From Eikenella longinqua (GTDB lineage Bacteria; Pseudomonadota; Gammaproteobacteria; Burkholderiales; Neisseriaceae): a DNA stretch of 64,000 bases. How positions within the stretch are numbered: position 1 is the first letter of the stretch; every line of letters starts with the position of its first letter. A model generated the notes under the pieces. That model saw nothing but the letters and a program-made list of their open reading frames with translations, did not search any database and was not told the DNA's origin. A program made the translations under genes and the position numbers. Where the stretch lies: positions 1 through 64,000 of the forward strand of contig NZ_LXSL01000028.1 of assembly GCF_001648355.1 (NCBI RefSeq). Reading direction: 5' to 3'. Positions 53,970-62,249 of this stretch are shown here, in pieces.

Positions 53970-54002
53970 ATACTTGACTAAATTACTTGGGTATTAGACA
54001 AT
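53970..54002 (+). promoter_or_regulatory. iscR promoter with a type-1 IscR site
   Basis: A 25-base imperfect palindrome (53970-53994) starts ATACTTGACT, has AAAT in the centre and ends GGGTAT, the pattern of type-1 IscR sites bound by [2Fe-2S]-IscR. It overlaps TTGACT (-35, 53974-53979) with GACAAT (-10, 53997-54002) at 17 bases. Repression of the operon when clusters are plentiful follows from family knowledge. Confidence 0.75.
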
Positions 54003-54036
54003 CCGCCTCCCAAGACGCAGTACACACACCAGCCCT

Positions 54037-54486
54037 ATGCGATTGACCACCAAAGGCCGTTTTGCCGTAACCGCCATGCTCGATTTGGCACTGTACGGGC
54101 GCGAAAACCCCGTCAGCCTCAACGCCGTGAGCGGCCGGCAGCATATTTCCCTCTCCTATTTGGAGCAGCTTTTCGGCAAGCTGCGGCGCGCCGGCCTGGT
54201 GGAGAGCGTGCGCGGGCCCGGCGGCGGCTACCTGCTCAGCAGAAAGCCCGAGCTCATCAACATCGGCGAAATCATCCACGCCGCCGAAGACAAGCTCGAC
54301 GCCACCCATTGCGGCGGGCAAAGCAACTGCCGCGAAGGCATGCCCTGCCTCACCCACGATTTGTGGGAAAACCTAAACCGCACCATCAACGACTACCTGC
54401 ACAGCGTTTCCCTGCAAGACGTGCTTGATAAAAAGCAAACCCGCCACCATCATACCGCCACAGTAGATTTAACCCATATCCGATAA
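54037..54486 (+). CDS. iscR: Fe-S cluster-sensing transcriptional regulator IscR
   Basis: 149 residues, Rrf2 family. Winged helix with MRLTTKGRFAVTAMLDLALY and SLSYLEQLFGKLRRAGLVES. The [2Fe-2S] ligands C92, C98 and C104 are at the same positions as in E. coli. First gene of the isc operon, 28 bases before iscS, behind its own operator. It represses isc when iron-sulfur clusters are sufficient and may activate others as apo-protein. Confidence 0.96.
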   Translation: MRLTTKGRFAVTAMLDLALYGRENPVSLNAVSGRQHISLSYLEQLFGKLRRAGLVESVRGPGGGYLLSRKPELINIGEIIHAAEDKLDATHCGGQSNCREGMPCLTHDLWENLNRTINDYLHSVSLQDVLDKKQTRHHHTATVDLTHIR

Positions 54487-54514
54487 CCACACACCACCAA
54501 CCAAAGAGCCAATC

Positions 54515-55729
54515 ATGACCAAACACGCCCCCATCTACCTCGACTACGCCGCCACCACCCCCGTTGACCAACGCGTGGCCGCAAAAATGATCCCCTATCT
54601 GACCGAAACCTTCGGCAACCCCGCCTCCAACAGCCACGCCTTCGGCTGGGTGGCGGAAGAGGCCGTGGAGAAAGCCCGTGCCGACATCGCCGCCCTGATT
54701 AACGCCGACCCGAAAGAAATCGTCTTTACCAGCGGCGCGACCGAGTCCGACAACCTCGCCATTAAAGGCGCGGCGCACTTCTACCAATCCAAAGGCAAGC
54801 ACCTCATCACCGTCAAAACCGAACACAAGGCCGTGCTCGACACCATGCGCGAACTGGAACGCCAAGGCTTTGAAGTAACCTATCTCGGCGTGAAAGAAAA
54901 CGGCCTGATTGATTTGGACGAGCTCAAAGCCGCCATCCGCCCCGACACCATCCTGATTTCCGTGATGTGGGTGAACAACGAAATCGGCGTGGTGCAGGAC
55001 ATTCCCGCCATCGGCGAAATCTGCCGCGAACGCAAAATCATCTTCCATGTGGATGCCGCCCAAGCCTGCGGCAAAGTGCCGGTGGATGTGGAAGCCGGCA
55101 AAGTGGATTTATTGTCCATGTCCGGCCACAAAGTCTATGGACCCAAAGGCATCGGCGCGCTGTATGTGCGCCGCAAACCGCGCGTGCGCCTCGAAGCGCA
55201 AATGCACGGCGGCGGCCACGAACGCGGCTTCCGCAGCGGCACCCTGCCGACCCACCAAATTGTCGGCATGGGCGAAGCCTTCCGCATCGCCAAAGAAGAA
55301 CTCGAACAAGACATGGCGCACTACCGCAAACTGCGCGACATCTTCCTCAAAGGCATCGAAGGCATCGAAGAAGTCTATATCAACGGCGACCTCGAACACC
55401 GCGCTCCGAACAACCTGAATGTCAGCTTCAACTTCGTGGAAGGCGAAAGCCTGATTATGGCAGTGAAGGAACTCGCCGTATCCAGCGGCTCGGCCTGCAC
55501 ATCGGCCAGTCTCGAACCCAGCTACGTTTTGCGCGCGCTCGGCCGCAACGACGAATTGGCGCATTCATCGCTGCGCATCACCTTCGGCCGCATGACCACC
55601 GAAGAAGAAGCTGCCTACGCCGCCGAGCTGATTAAATCCAAAATCGGCAAACTGCGCGAACTGTCGCCCTTGTGGGAGATGTTTAAGGAAGGGATTGATT
55701 TGAATACGGTGGAATGGGCAGAGCATTAA
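54515..55729 (+). CDS. iscS: Cysteine desulfurase IscS
   Basis: 404 residues. PLP lysine K206 in SMSGHKVYGPKG and catalytic C328 in SSGSACTSASLEP occupy the same numbers as in E. coli IscS. It supplies sulfur for Fe-S clusters and for tRNA thiolation. 28 bases after iscR. An AT-rich ORF starts just four bases after its stop, separating it from iscU, unlike the usual iscS-iscU junction. Confidence 0.97.
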   Translation: MTKHAPIYLDYAATTPVDQRVAAKMIPYLTETFGNPASNSHAFGWVAEEAVEKARADIAALINADPKEIVFTSGATESDNLAIKGAAHFYQSKGKHLITVKTEHKAVLDTMRELERQGFEVTYLGVKENGLIDLDELKAAIRPDTILISVMWVNNEIGVVQDIPAIGEICRERKIIFHVDAAQACGKVPVDVEAGKVDLLSMSGHKVYGPKGIGALYVRRKPRVRLEAQMHGGGHERGFRSGTLPTHQIVGMGEAFRIAKEELEQDMAHYRKLRDIFLKGIEGIEEVYINGDLEHRAPNNLNVSFNFVEGESLIMAVKELAVSSGSACTSASLEPSYVLRALGRNDELAHSSLRITFGRMTTEEEAAYAAELIKSKIGKLRELSPLWEMFKEGIDLNTVEWAEH

Positions 55730-55733
55730 GAAT

Positions 55734-56171
55734 ATGGAACAGCAAATTATTGAACTTGGAGTTCGGTTAACGGAAACATTAACCAAAAACACTGCTTCTG
55801 CAATTTTAGCGAAAATACAATCTATAAAAATAAAAAAGGATGATAAAGAAACAATTAATCAATTAGAGGAAATTATACAAGATTTAATTGCTGATAAAAA
55901 TGAATTAACTCAGATTGCTCAGGCATATCAACAAGAAATAGCTGCTCAAAAAATTAATGAGAGCGAATTAAATTATATTACTTCTAGTTTAATTCCTAAG
56001 ATTCAATCTTTGATGGAAGCTAGTGGACAAAGTCATGAAGAATTAAATAATGCAGTGAAGATTTTATCTCCATTAGTTTCGAAAGAAACATTAACAATTC
56101 TTCAGTTATTAGGGTTTAATTTTAAAAAGGCTATTGGAGAGCCATTGACTTCTTTGGTTAGAGAGAGATGA
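55734..56171 (+). CDS. AT-rich hypothetical protein inserted in the isc operon
   Basis: 145 residues, mainly helical, rich in Ile, Lys, Glu, Gln and Asn. Likely coiled coil from residue 35 to 75 (ETINQLEEIIQDLIADKNEL). No signal peptide, membrane segment or motif known to me. Base composition is far lower in GC than iscS and iscU, so this is recent foreign DNA. It begins four bases after iscS stops and its last codon overlaps the next ORF (ATGA), so it depends on isc transcription. Toxin-antitoxin or phage-derived origin is possible but unproven. Confidence 0.65.
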   Translation: MEQQIIELGVRLTETLTKNTASAILAKIQSIKIKKDDKETINQLEEIIQDLIADKNELTQIAQAYQQEIAAQKINESELNYITSSLIPKIQSLMEASGQSHEELNNAVKILSPLVSKETLTILQLLGFNFKKAIGEPLTSLVRER

Positions 56172-56290
56172 TTTTAACTAAATTGCCACCAGATACAGAG
56201 TTACAGAAACTACAGATTCACTTGCAACTAGAGCAGTTGCAAGTGATAAGTCAGAATCTAGAGTTGCTACATAAATCTAATGACTCTTGA
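56168..56290 (+). CDS. 40-residue AT-rich ORF coupled to the preceding gene
   Basis: ATG at 56168 overlaps the stop of the 145-residue ORF in ATGA. Encodes MILTKLPPDTELQKLQIHL and a Gln/Leu-rich helix, stopping at 56288-56290. Amphipathic and short. The overlap and shared low GC suggest it entered together with the larger ORF. It could also be the 5' part of a broken gene. A GAGAGAGAG stretch just before the ATG could be its ribosome site. Confidence 0.45.
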   Translation: MILTKLPPDTELQKLQIHLQLEQLQVISQNLELLHKSNDS

Positions 56291-56379
56291 ATTGAGTAAG
56301 CATAACTTGGGTTGTAAACTCAACAAAAAGAAAACTCCTTTTTTATGTAGCCTGAAGACTAACAAACCAAGGACACTCC

Positions 56380-56511
56380 ATGAGCCAAAAAGACGATTTA
56401 GATCTCGACAACCTCGATAGCCTGCTTGAAGACTTTGACGGCGTAACCGTAGAAGGCGGCGTCGATTCCGAAAACGACGACGGCTGCGAAGGCGGCGCGT
56501 GCAAAATCTAG
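56380..56511 (+). CDS. Acidic 43-residue peptide gene in the isc operon
   Basis: ATG 56380 with AAGGA eight bases before it. Encodes 43 residues: a Asp/Leu heptad-like start (DDLDLDNLDSLLEDFD), a Gly/Val middle and a C-terminal tail with C36 and C41 in CEGGACKI. Fourteen acidic against two basic residues. GC content matches the core genome, unlike the ORFs before it. It lies between iscS and iscU, the place where a Fe-S or sulfur-related accessory might be expected. The two Cys could bind metal or accept sulfur. I know no described family. Confidence 0.6.
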   Translation: MSQKDDLDLDNLDSLLEDFDGVTVEGGVDSENDDGCEGGACKI

Positions 56512-56544
56512 CTGCCCCGTTTGCACTGCTTGGCAGTGGATATT

Positions 56545-56643
56545 TTTAGCTTCGTTGAAGCTGCGATTTAGCTTCGCAGAAACTCAGCCTTGCTTCGCAG
56601 GACATCGATCCACTTCGTTGAAGCTACGTTTTCAGGTAGCCTC
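56545..56643. repeat. DUS-linked composite repeat before iscU
   Basis: Three half-copies of the TAGCTTCG(C)...GAAGC palindrome with the TTCGCAGAAACTC motif, closing with a reverse DUS at about 56629-56640. Long form, like 24213-24306. Confidence 0.7.
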
Positions 56644-56693
56644 CACACCTAAACACCACAAACCACCACATCTCAAACAAAAAGGAAACCATC

Positions 56694-57077
56694 ATGGCAT
56701 ACAGCGACAAAGTCATCGATCATTATGAAAACCCCCGCAACGTCGGCACGTTCGACAAAAACGACCAATCCGTCGGCACCGGCATGGTGGGCGCGCCCGC
56801 CTGCGGCGACGTGATGCGCCTGCAAATCAAAGTGAACGACCAAGGCATCATCGAAGATGCCAAATTCAAAACCTACGGCTGCGGCTCCGCCATCGCTTCC
56901 TCCAGCCTGATTACCGAATGGGTGAAAGGCAAAAGCTTGGATGACGCACTCGCCATTAAAAACAGCGAAATCGCCGAAGAGCTGGAACTGCCTCCCGTGA
57001 AAATCCACTGCTCCATCCTCGCCGAAGACGCCGTGAAAGCCGCTGTGGCCGACTACAAAAAGAAACACGGAGCCTAA
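56694..57077 (+). CDS. iscU: Fe-S cluster assembly scaffold IscU
   Basis: 127 residues. The three cluster ligands C37, C63 and C106 are at the E. coli positions, with the LPPVKIHCS motif that HscA recognises. It builds [2Fe-2S] clusters from IscS sulfur. AAAAAGGAAACC precedes ATG 56694. Because an insertion and a repeat lie between iscS and iscU, iscU may have gained partial independence from the iscR promoter. hscA/hscB are not in the window. Confidence 0.97.
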   Translation: MAYSDKVIDHYENPRNVGTFDKNDQSVGTGMVGAPACGDVMRLQIKVNDQGIIEDAKFKTYGCGSAIASSSLITEWVKGKSLDDALAIKNSEIAEELELPPVKIHCSILAEDAVKAAVADYKKKHGA

Positions 57078-57078
57078 G

Positions 57079-57345
57079 ATGGCCGGCGGCTGGGCGCCCG
57101 ACGGCGCGGAACAGGCGCAAATCGACGCCAATTTAGACGACGCACTCGCCGCCGCCCGGCAAAACCTGCCCAGCGGCGAGAGCGCCCGCGAATGCGACGA
57201 ATGCGGCGAGCCGATACCCGAAGCCCGCCGCCAAGCCCTGCCCGGCGTGCGCCTGTGCATTGCCTGCCAAGAAGAAGCCGACAAACAGCAGCAGTTCCGC
57301 CTCGCCTACAACCGTCGCGGCAGCAAAGACAGCCAGCTCAAATAG
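57079..57345 (+). CDS. TraR/DksA-type zinc-finger protein
   Basis: 88 residues. The C4 finger is CDECGEPIPEARRQALPGV then RLCIACQEE, the DksA/TraR layout. The long coiled coil of DksA is missing, so this is the short TraR-like form. Such proteins bind the RNA polymerase secondary channel and shift promoter use. ATG is one base after the iscU stop, so it is part of the operon. Short versions of this gene are known in Neisseriaceae, but I do not know a function in Fe-S assembly. Confidence 0.85.
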   Translation: MAGGWAPDGAEQAQIDANLDDALAAARQNLPSGESARECDECGEPIPEARRQALPGVRLCIACQEEADKQQQFRLAYNRRGSKDSQLK

Positions 57346-57420
57346 GCTACCTGAAAAAGGCTACCTGAAAATCCGCCGCACACCTCAGCCGATTTCCCCG
57401 TTTCACTTCGAAAGCCCACC

Positions 57421-57933
57421 ATGAAAACACTCGCCCTCACCGCCGCCGTCCTCCTGCTCGCCTCAGGCTGCGCCATCGAAAATTTCGACAACGGCATCCC
57501 CGTCAAAACCGGCCAGCGCACCCTGTCCAACCGCGCCACCAACGCCATGAGCGCCATGCTCGTGCGCAACTCCTGCCGCAAAGTCGAAGCCGCCAACTAC
57601 CCGCTGCCCGCCGGCACACCCAACGGCGCCTTCACCTCCAAACGCAACGCCCAAGGCGGCTACTACCGCACCGTTGCCCGCAACGGCTACGCCTCGCAGT
57701 ATCTGGAAACCTTCTACGCCAACGGCAAAACCAGCGCCCGCGTCGAGCTCAACGCCAACGGCCTGGCCGAAGGCTGGTCGAACGCCTACGACGAACAAGG
57801 CAGGCTGCGCACCCGCATGCTCTACCGCGACGGCTACACTACCCGCTCGCAAGCCTACAACACCCAAAACGGCCAAATCGAGCGCGACAACCTCATCGAC
57901 TGCGCCGCCGGCACCATCACCCCCGCCCGCTAA
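57421..57933 (+). CDS. Lipoprotein with MORN/YwqK-like repeats
   Basis: 170 residues. Lipobox ASGC (Cys 17). The C-terminal half has repeated strand motifs typical of the YwqK/MORN type, such as LETFYANGKTSARVELNANG and SNAYDEQGRLRTRMLYRDG. The N-terminal part has two Cys. Outer- or inner-membrane attached, facing the periplasm. Function unknown. It sits inside the isc region after a double DUS; 75 bases separate it from the DksA-like gene. Confidence 0.75.
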   Translation: MKTLALTAAVLLLASGCAIENFDNGIPVKTGQRTLSNRATNAMSAMLVRNSCRKVEAANYPLPAGTPNGAFTSKRNAQGGYYRTVARNGYASQYLETFYANGKTSARVELNANGLAEGWSNAYDEQGRLRTRMLYRDGYTTRSQAYNTQNGQIERDNLIDCAAGTITPAR

Positions 57934-57940
57934 ATCCGCC

Positions 57941-58189
57941 ATGTTCTCCGCCGAAGAAACCCAATCTCTGCTCGCCGAAAAAGGCATCGGCAAAACCGTA
58001 TTGCAGCGTTTGCAGCAAATGGGCTTGGACAGCGTGGCCAAGCTCGCCGCCGCCGAAGTAAACGACATGCTGGAGCAGGGCGCCGCGCTCACCGGCAGCA
58101 GCTGCTGGAAAAACAGCCCGCAATCCCGCGCCGCCATGCAAACCGCCGTGGCTTGGGCCAAGCGGCGGCAGGCGGAAAGCGCAGAGTAG
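57941..58189 (+). CDS. Small helix-hairpin-helix protein (Cdd1/PF11731-like)
   Basis: 82 residues. GIGKTVLQRLQQMGLDSVAKLA and a downstream helix resemble the helix-hairpin-helix DNA- or RNA-binding fold of the so-called pathogenicity-locus family. C-terminal helix AAMQTAVAWAKRRQ. ATG is 8 bases after the previous stop. GC as in the neighbours. Role unknown; presence in the isc region may be chance. Confidence 0.7.
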   Translation: MFSAEETQSLLAEKGIGKTVLQRLQQMGLDSVAKLAAAEVNDMLEQGAALTGSSCWKNSPQSRAAMQTAVAWAKRRQAESAE

Positions 58190-58295
58190 GGCGGAAGGCT
58201 ATCTGAAAATATCGGCACCTGCGAAGCAAGGCGCAGGCCGCACACAAACTATTTTTCAGGTAGCCTCACAACAGATTAAACCATAAGGAAACCAT

Positions 58296-58616
58296 ATGAT
58301 TACCCTCACCCAAAAAGCCGCCGACCACATCAGCAGCTTCCTTTCCAAGCGCGGCAAAGGCGAAGGCATCCGCGTGGGCGTGAAAACCAGCGGCTGCTCC
58401 GGCATGGCCTACACGCTTGAATTTGTGGATGAAGTGCAGCCGGAAGACGTGGTGTTTGAAGGGCACGGCGTGAAAGTGTTCGTCGATCCCAAAAGCCTGG
58501 TGTATCTCGACGGCACCGAGCTGGACTACACCAAAGAAGGTTTGCAGGAAGGCTTCAAGTTCGCCAACCCCAACGTGAAAAACGAATGCGGCTGCGGCGA
58601 AAGCTTTAATGTCTAA
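58296..58616 (+). CDS. iscA: Fe-S cluster assembly protein IscA
   Basis: 106 residues. The three ligand cysteines C34, C98 and C100 are in TSGCSGMAY and the ECGCGESF end. A-type carrier that passes clusters, especially [4Fe-4S], to targets. It starts at ATG 58296 behind ATAAGGAAACC. Separated from iscU by three small genes. Downstream lies a DUS and a copy of the AGAA-type repeat. Confidence 0.96.
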   Translation: MITLTQKAADHISSFLSKRGKGEGIRVGVKTSGCSGMAYTLEFVDEVQPEDVVFEGHGVKVFVDPKSLVYLDGTELDYTKEGLQEGFKFANPNVKNECGCGESFNV

Positions 58617-58809
58617 ACCGTTTAGCCAAACACAAAAAGGCTACCTGAAAATTTTATAGCGGATTCACTTAACTTTCGCTATGGCTTTGCAGAACCCCGC
58701 CTTTCTGTGGGAAGCCCGTTTTCAGGTAGCCTTATCGGCTACCTGAAAAACTTCGGCAGCCTTTTGCCCGTTCGGCTACAATGCAGCCGTTTTTTGCTTG
58801 GGATTTCCT

Positions 58810-59430
58810 ATGCCGCCCCGTTCCAAATCATCCAAAACCTGGCTCAACGAGCACGTGAACGACCCTTATGTGCACCAAGCGCAGAAAGACGGCTACCGTG
58901 CCCGCGCGGCATACAAATTGCTGGAGATCAACGAGAAAGACAAGCTGATCAAAAACGGCACGGTGCTGGCCGATTTGGGCAGTGCGCCGGGCAGCTGGTC
59001 GCAGGTGGCGGCGAAGCTGGCGGGCGCGCAGGGGCAGGTGTTCGCGCTCGATATCCTGCCGATGGAGCCGGTGGCGGGTGTGTCGTTTATCCAAGGCGAT
59101 TTCCGTGAAGACGAAGTGTTGGCGCAGCTGGAAAACCTGCTCGGCGGCCGTGAGCTAGACCTTGTAATTTGCGATATGGCACCCAATATGTCGGGCAATG
59201 CGGTAACCGACCAGGCGCGCAGCTATGTGTTGTGCGAGCTGGCTTTGGATTTTGCCGCCGAGCACCTGAAAACGGGCGGCAATATGCTGGTGAAAGTGTT
59301 TCAGGGCGCGGGTTTTCAGGAATATATGCAGGCCATGCGCGGGGTGTTTGCCCAAGTGTTGGTGCGCAAGCCCAAGGCTTCGCGCAGCCGTTCCAGCGAA
59401 GTGTATCTTTTGGGGAAAAATAAAAGATAG
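58810..59430 (+). CDS. rlmE: 23S rRNA (uridine-2'-O) methyltransferase RlmE
   Basis: 206 residues. The SAM site is VLADLGSAPGSWSQVAAKL, then LVICDMAPNMSGN and LVKVFQGAGFQEYM; the K-D-K-E catalytic residues are present. It methylates U2552 of 23S rRNA late in 50S assembly. I take ATG 58810 rather than TTG 58798. ftsH follows after 63 bases, the classical rlmE-ftsH pair. Confidence 0.95.
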   Translation: MPPRSKSSKTWLNEHVNDPYVHQAQKDGYRARAAYKLLEINEKDKLIKNGTVLADLGSAPGSWSQVAAKLAGAQGQVFALDILPMEPVAGVSFIQGDFREDEVLAQLENLLGGRELDLVICDMAPNMSGNAVTDQARSYVLCELALDFAAEHLKTGGNMLVKVFQGAGFQEYMQAMRGVFAQVLVRKPKASRSRSSEVYLLGKNKR

Positions 59431-59493
59431 CGTTGGCATTTGTATTTTCAGTAGTTTTTATTTTTGTTGGCATTAAATTAGGAGCTGGTTACC

Positions 59494-61539
59494 GTGCGTA
59501 ACACCGTCAGAACGATTTTGGTTTGGCTGTTTTTGGCCGGGGTGTTGATTGCCTCGACTCAAACACTGCTGGGCGGAAGAGAAAACAAACAACAAATCAA
59601 CTATTCGCAGTTTATCCAGCAGGTAAACAAAGGCGAAATCGCCAAAGTGGACATGGAAGGAACGCTGCTGAACGGCTATGTGCTCAGAGGCGAGCGCACC
59701 GATAAAACCAAGTTCTACACCAATGCGCCGATAGACGACAAACTCTTGACGCTGCTGCAAGAAAAGAACGTTGATTTCCGCTATATCCCGGAAGAGAAAC
59801 AGGGCATGCTAACCGGCCTGCTGTTCAACCTGCTGCCGGTGATGCTGCTGATTGGCGCGTGGTTTTACTTTATGCGCATGCAGAACGGCGGCGGTGGCAA
59901 GGGCGGGGCGTTTTCCTTCGGCAAGAGCCGCGCGCGCCTCTTGGATAAGGATGCCAACCGTGTAACCTTTGCCGATGTGGCCGGCTGCGACGAAGCCAAA
60001 GAAGAAGTGCAGGAAATCGTAGACTACCTCAAAGCGCCGAACCGCTATCAGAGCTTGGGTGGCCGCGTGCCGCGCGGCATTTTGCTGGCCGGCAGCCCGG
60101 GTACGGGTAAAACCTTGCTGGCCAAGGCGATTGCCGGTGAGGCCGGTGTGCCGTTTTTCAGCATTTCCGGCTCGGATTTTGTGGAAATGTTTGTTGGCGT
60201 GGGCGCTTCCCGCGTGCGCGATATGTTTGAGCAGGCTAAGAAAAACGCGCCCTGCATCATCTTTATCGACGAAATCGACGCAGTCGGCCGCCAGCGCGGT
60301 GCAGGCTTGGGCGGAGGCAACGACGAGCGCGAGCAAACCTTGAACCAGCTCTTGGTGGAAATGGACGGATTCGAGAGCAATCAAACCGTTATCGTGATTG
60401 CCGCCACCAACCGCCCCGACGTGCTCGACCCGGCCTTGCAGCGCCCCGGTCGTTTCGACCGCCAAGTGGTGGTGCCGCTGCCGGATATCCGCGGCCGCGA
60501 GCAGATTTTGCAGGTGCACGCCAGAAGAGTGCCGCTGGATGCTTCGGTGGATTTGATGTCGTTGGCGCGCGGTACGCCCGGTTTTTCCGGCGCCGATTTG
60601 GCCAACCTGGTGAACGAAGCCGCACTGTTTGCCGGCCGCCGCAACAAAATCAAGGTGGATCAAAGCGATTTTGAAGACGCCAAAGACAAGATCTACATGG
60701 GCCCGGAACGGCGCAGCATGGTGATGCACGAAGACGAAAAACGCGCCACCGCCTACCACGAGGCCGGCCATGCCATCGTGGCCGAGAGCCTGCCGTTTAC
60801 CGATCCGGTGCACAAAGTTACCATCATGCCGCGCGGCCGGGCATTGGGTTTGACTTGGCAGCTGCCCGAGCGCGACCGCATTAGCATGTATAAAGACCAA
60901 ATGCTCAGCCAGCTTTCCATCCTGTTTGGCGGGCGCATTGCCGAAGATATTTTCGTGGGCCGCATTTCCACCGGGGCTTCCAACGATTTCGAGCGGGCCA
61001 CGCAGATGGCGCGAGAAATGGTCACGCGTTATGGCATGAGCGAGAAAATGGGCGTGATGGTGTATGCCGAAAATGAGGGCGAAGTGTTCCTTGGCCGCAG
61101 TGTGACCCGTTCTCAGCACATTTCCGAAAAAACCCAGCAGGAAGTGGACGCCGAAATCCGCCGTATTCTAGACGAGCAATATGCGGTGGCTTATAAGATT
61201 TTGGACGAAAACCGCGATAAGATGGAAACCATGTGCAAGGCCTTGATGGAGTGGGAAACCATCGATCGAGACCAAGTGCTGGAAATCATGGCGGGCAAGC
61301 AGCCCAGCCCGCCCAAAGATTACAGCCACAATGTGCGCGGCAACGGCGAGGGAGAAGCCCCGCCGCAGGAAGGCCAAGAGCCGGAAGGTGCGGCCGAGCC
61401 TGCCGATGTGCCCGACGAGTTGCCGCAAACCGCCAAGCTGGCGCATGAAGATGCGCCGGTAGCGGAAACCGTGGTGGCCGACAGTGCGGTTGAGGCGGAA
61501 GTTTCCAGCTTGCCGGCAGATCATTCGAGCGACAAATAA
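59494..61539 (+). CDS. ftsH: ATP-dependent zinc metalloprotease FtsH
   Basis: 681 residues. Two membrane helices (about 5-22 and 107-127). Walker A GSPGTGKT at residues 200-207, Walker B FIDEIDAVGRQR, SRH region DVLDPALQRPGRFDRQV and the zinc motif HEAGH at residues 422-426. The C-terminal 60 residues after the protease are acidic and Pro/Glu-rich, longer than in E. coli. It degrades membrane proteins and LpxC-like regulators. Start is GTG 59494 with AGGAG before it. The Bax-inhibitor protein at 21211 may be a modulator. Confidence 0.97.
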   Translation: MRNTVRTILVWLFLAGVLIASTQTLLGGRENKQQINYSQFIQQVNKGEIAKVDMEGTLLNGYVLRGERTDKTKFYTNAPIDDKLLTLLQEKNVDFRYIPEEKQGMLTGLLFNLLPVMLLIGAWFYFMRMQNGGGGKGGAFSFGKSRARLLDKDANRVTFADVAGCDEAKEEVQEIVDYLKAPNRYQSLGGRVPRGILLAGSPGTGKTLLAKAIAGEAGVPFFSISGSDFVEMFVGVGASRVRDMFEQAKKNAPCIIFIDEIDAVGRQRGAGLGGGNDEREQTLNQLLVEMDGFESNQTVIVIAATNRPDVLDPALQRPGRFDRQVVVPLPDIRGREQILQVHARRVPLDASVDLMSLARGTPGFSGADLANLVNEAALFAGRRNKIKVDQSDFEDAKDKIYMGPERRSMVMHEDEKRATAYHEAGHAIVAESLPFTDPVHKVTIMPRGRALGLTWQLPERDRISMYKDQMLSQLSILFGGRIAEDIFVGRISTGASNDFERATQMAREMVTRYGMSEKMGVMVYAENEGEVFLGRSVTRSQHISEKTQQEVDAEIRRILDEQYAVAYKILDENRDKMETMCKALMEWETIDRDQVLEIMAGKQPSPPKDYSHNVRGNGEGEAPPQEGQEPEGAAEPADVPDELPQTAKLAHEDAPVAETVVADSAVEAEVSSLPADHSSDK

Positions 61540-61552
61540 GCCATAGAAGGGG

Positions 61553-61612
61553 CTACCTGAAAATATTTCGGTTTCGCAGAAACTTTGCTGTGCTGCTTTT
61601 TCAGGTAGCCTC
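61553..61612. repeat. DUS pair enclosing a TTCGCAGAAAC repeat
   Basis: A DUS at about 61551-61562, a TTTCGCAGAAACTTTGCTG copy, and a reverse DUS at about 61600-61611. It separates ftsH from the convergent hemerythrin gene. Confidence 0.75.
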
Positions 61613-61640
61613 TTGCTTTGTATGCGCAGGTTTACTAGTT

Positions 61641-62144
61641 TCAGCCTTGCCGTCTGGCGGCCATGCGTTTGCCGATGGCTTGCAGCTCGGCTTGGGGGAT
61701 TTTTTGTTCGCCGAGCTTGAACAGCTGCTCTTCGCGCGGGATGTGGAAGTCGTAGCCGGCGGTAAAGCGGGCAATCAGCTCGGGGTTGAGCGGGATGCCG
61801 TCGGCGAGGCTGGCGAGGTGTTGGTTGAGTTCATCCCAGTTGCGGTGCAGGGTGTCGTGTTCGGCTTCGAGCGCTTGGATGAGGGGGCGGGCTTCGGGGG
61901 CGTGGCGCAGCAGCAGGGGGAAGAAGTCTTCTTCTTCGTCTTGGTGGTGCAGCGGGGCGGCGACGTTGAAGTAGTGCCGGATTTGGGCGATGCTCTGGTC
62001 GGCCACGTTGTTGTAGCCGTGCTGTTTCAGGTAGCCTTCCAGCATGTTGAGCTGGCCGCAGAAGCGCTGCACTTTGCCGTGGCAGGCGCGGAGCATGGCG
62101 GTGGGCTGTTCGAAGGTGACGGATTGGGTGTTGAATAGATCCAT
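61641..62144 (-). CDS. Hemerythrin-domain protein
   Basis: 167 residues, four-helix bundle with the iron ligands in HxxxE/HxxxH spacing: RACHGKVQRF, PLHHQDEEEDFFPLLL, EHDTLHRNWDEL and FHIPREEQLF. Such proteins bind oxygen or NO or repair iron-sulfur clusters. A DUS lies in the gene at about 62026. It starts at ATG 62144. The gene bfd is 105 bases upstream on the same strand, suggesting a shared iron theme and maybe shared Fur control. Confidence 0.85.
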   Translation of the reverse strand: MDLFNTQSVTFEQPTAMLRACHGKVQRFCGQLNMLEGYLKQHGYNNVADQSIAQIRHYFNVAAPLHHQDEEEDFFPLLLRHAPEARPLIQALEAEHDTLHRNWDELNQHLASLADGIPLNPELIARFTAGYDFHIPREEQLFKLGEQKIPQAELQAIGKRMAARRQG

Positions 62145-62249
62145 GGTGTTTCCCTGTGATGAGGCTACCTGAAAATATGGGCTTCTGCGGTGCTGAAAAT
62201 GAAATGCTGCCGTGTGTGGGCAGCATTGTCAATGATGGGGTGGGGCGGC

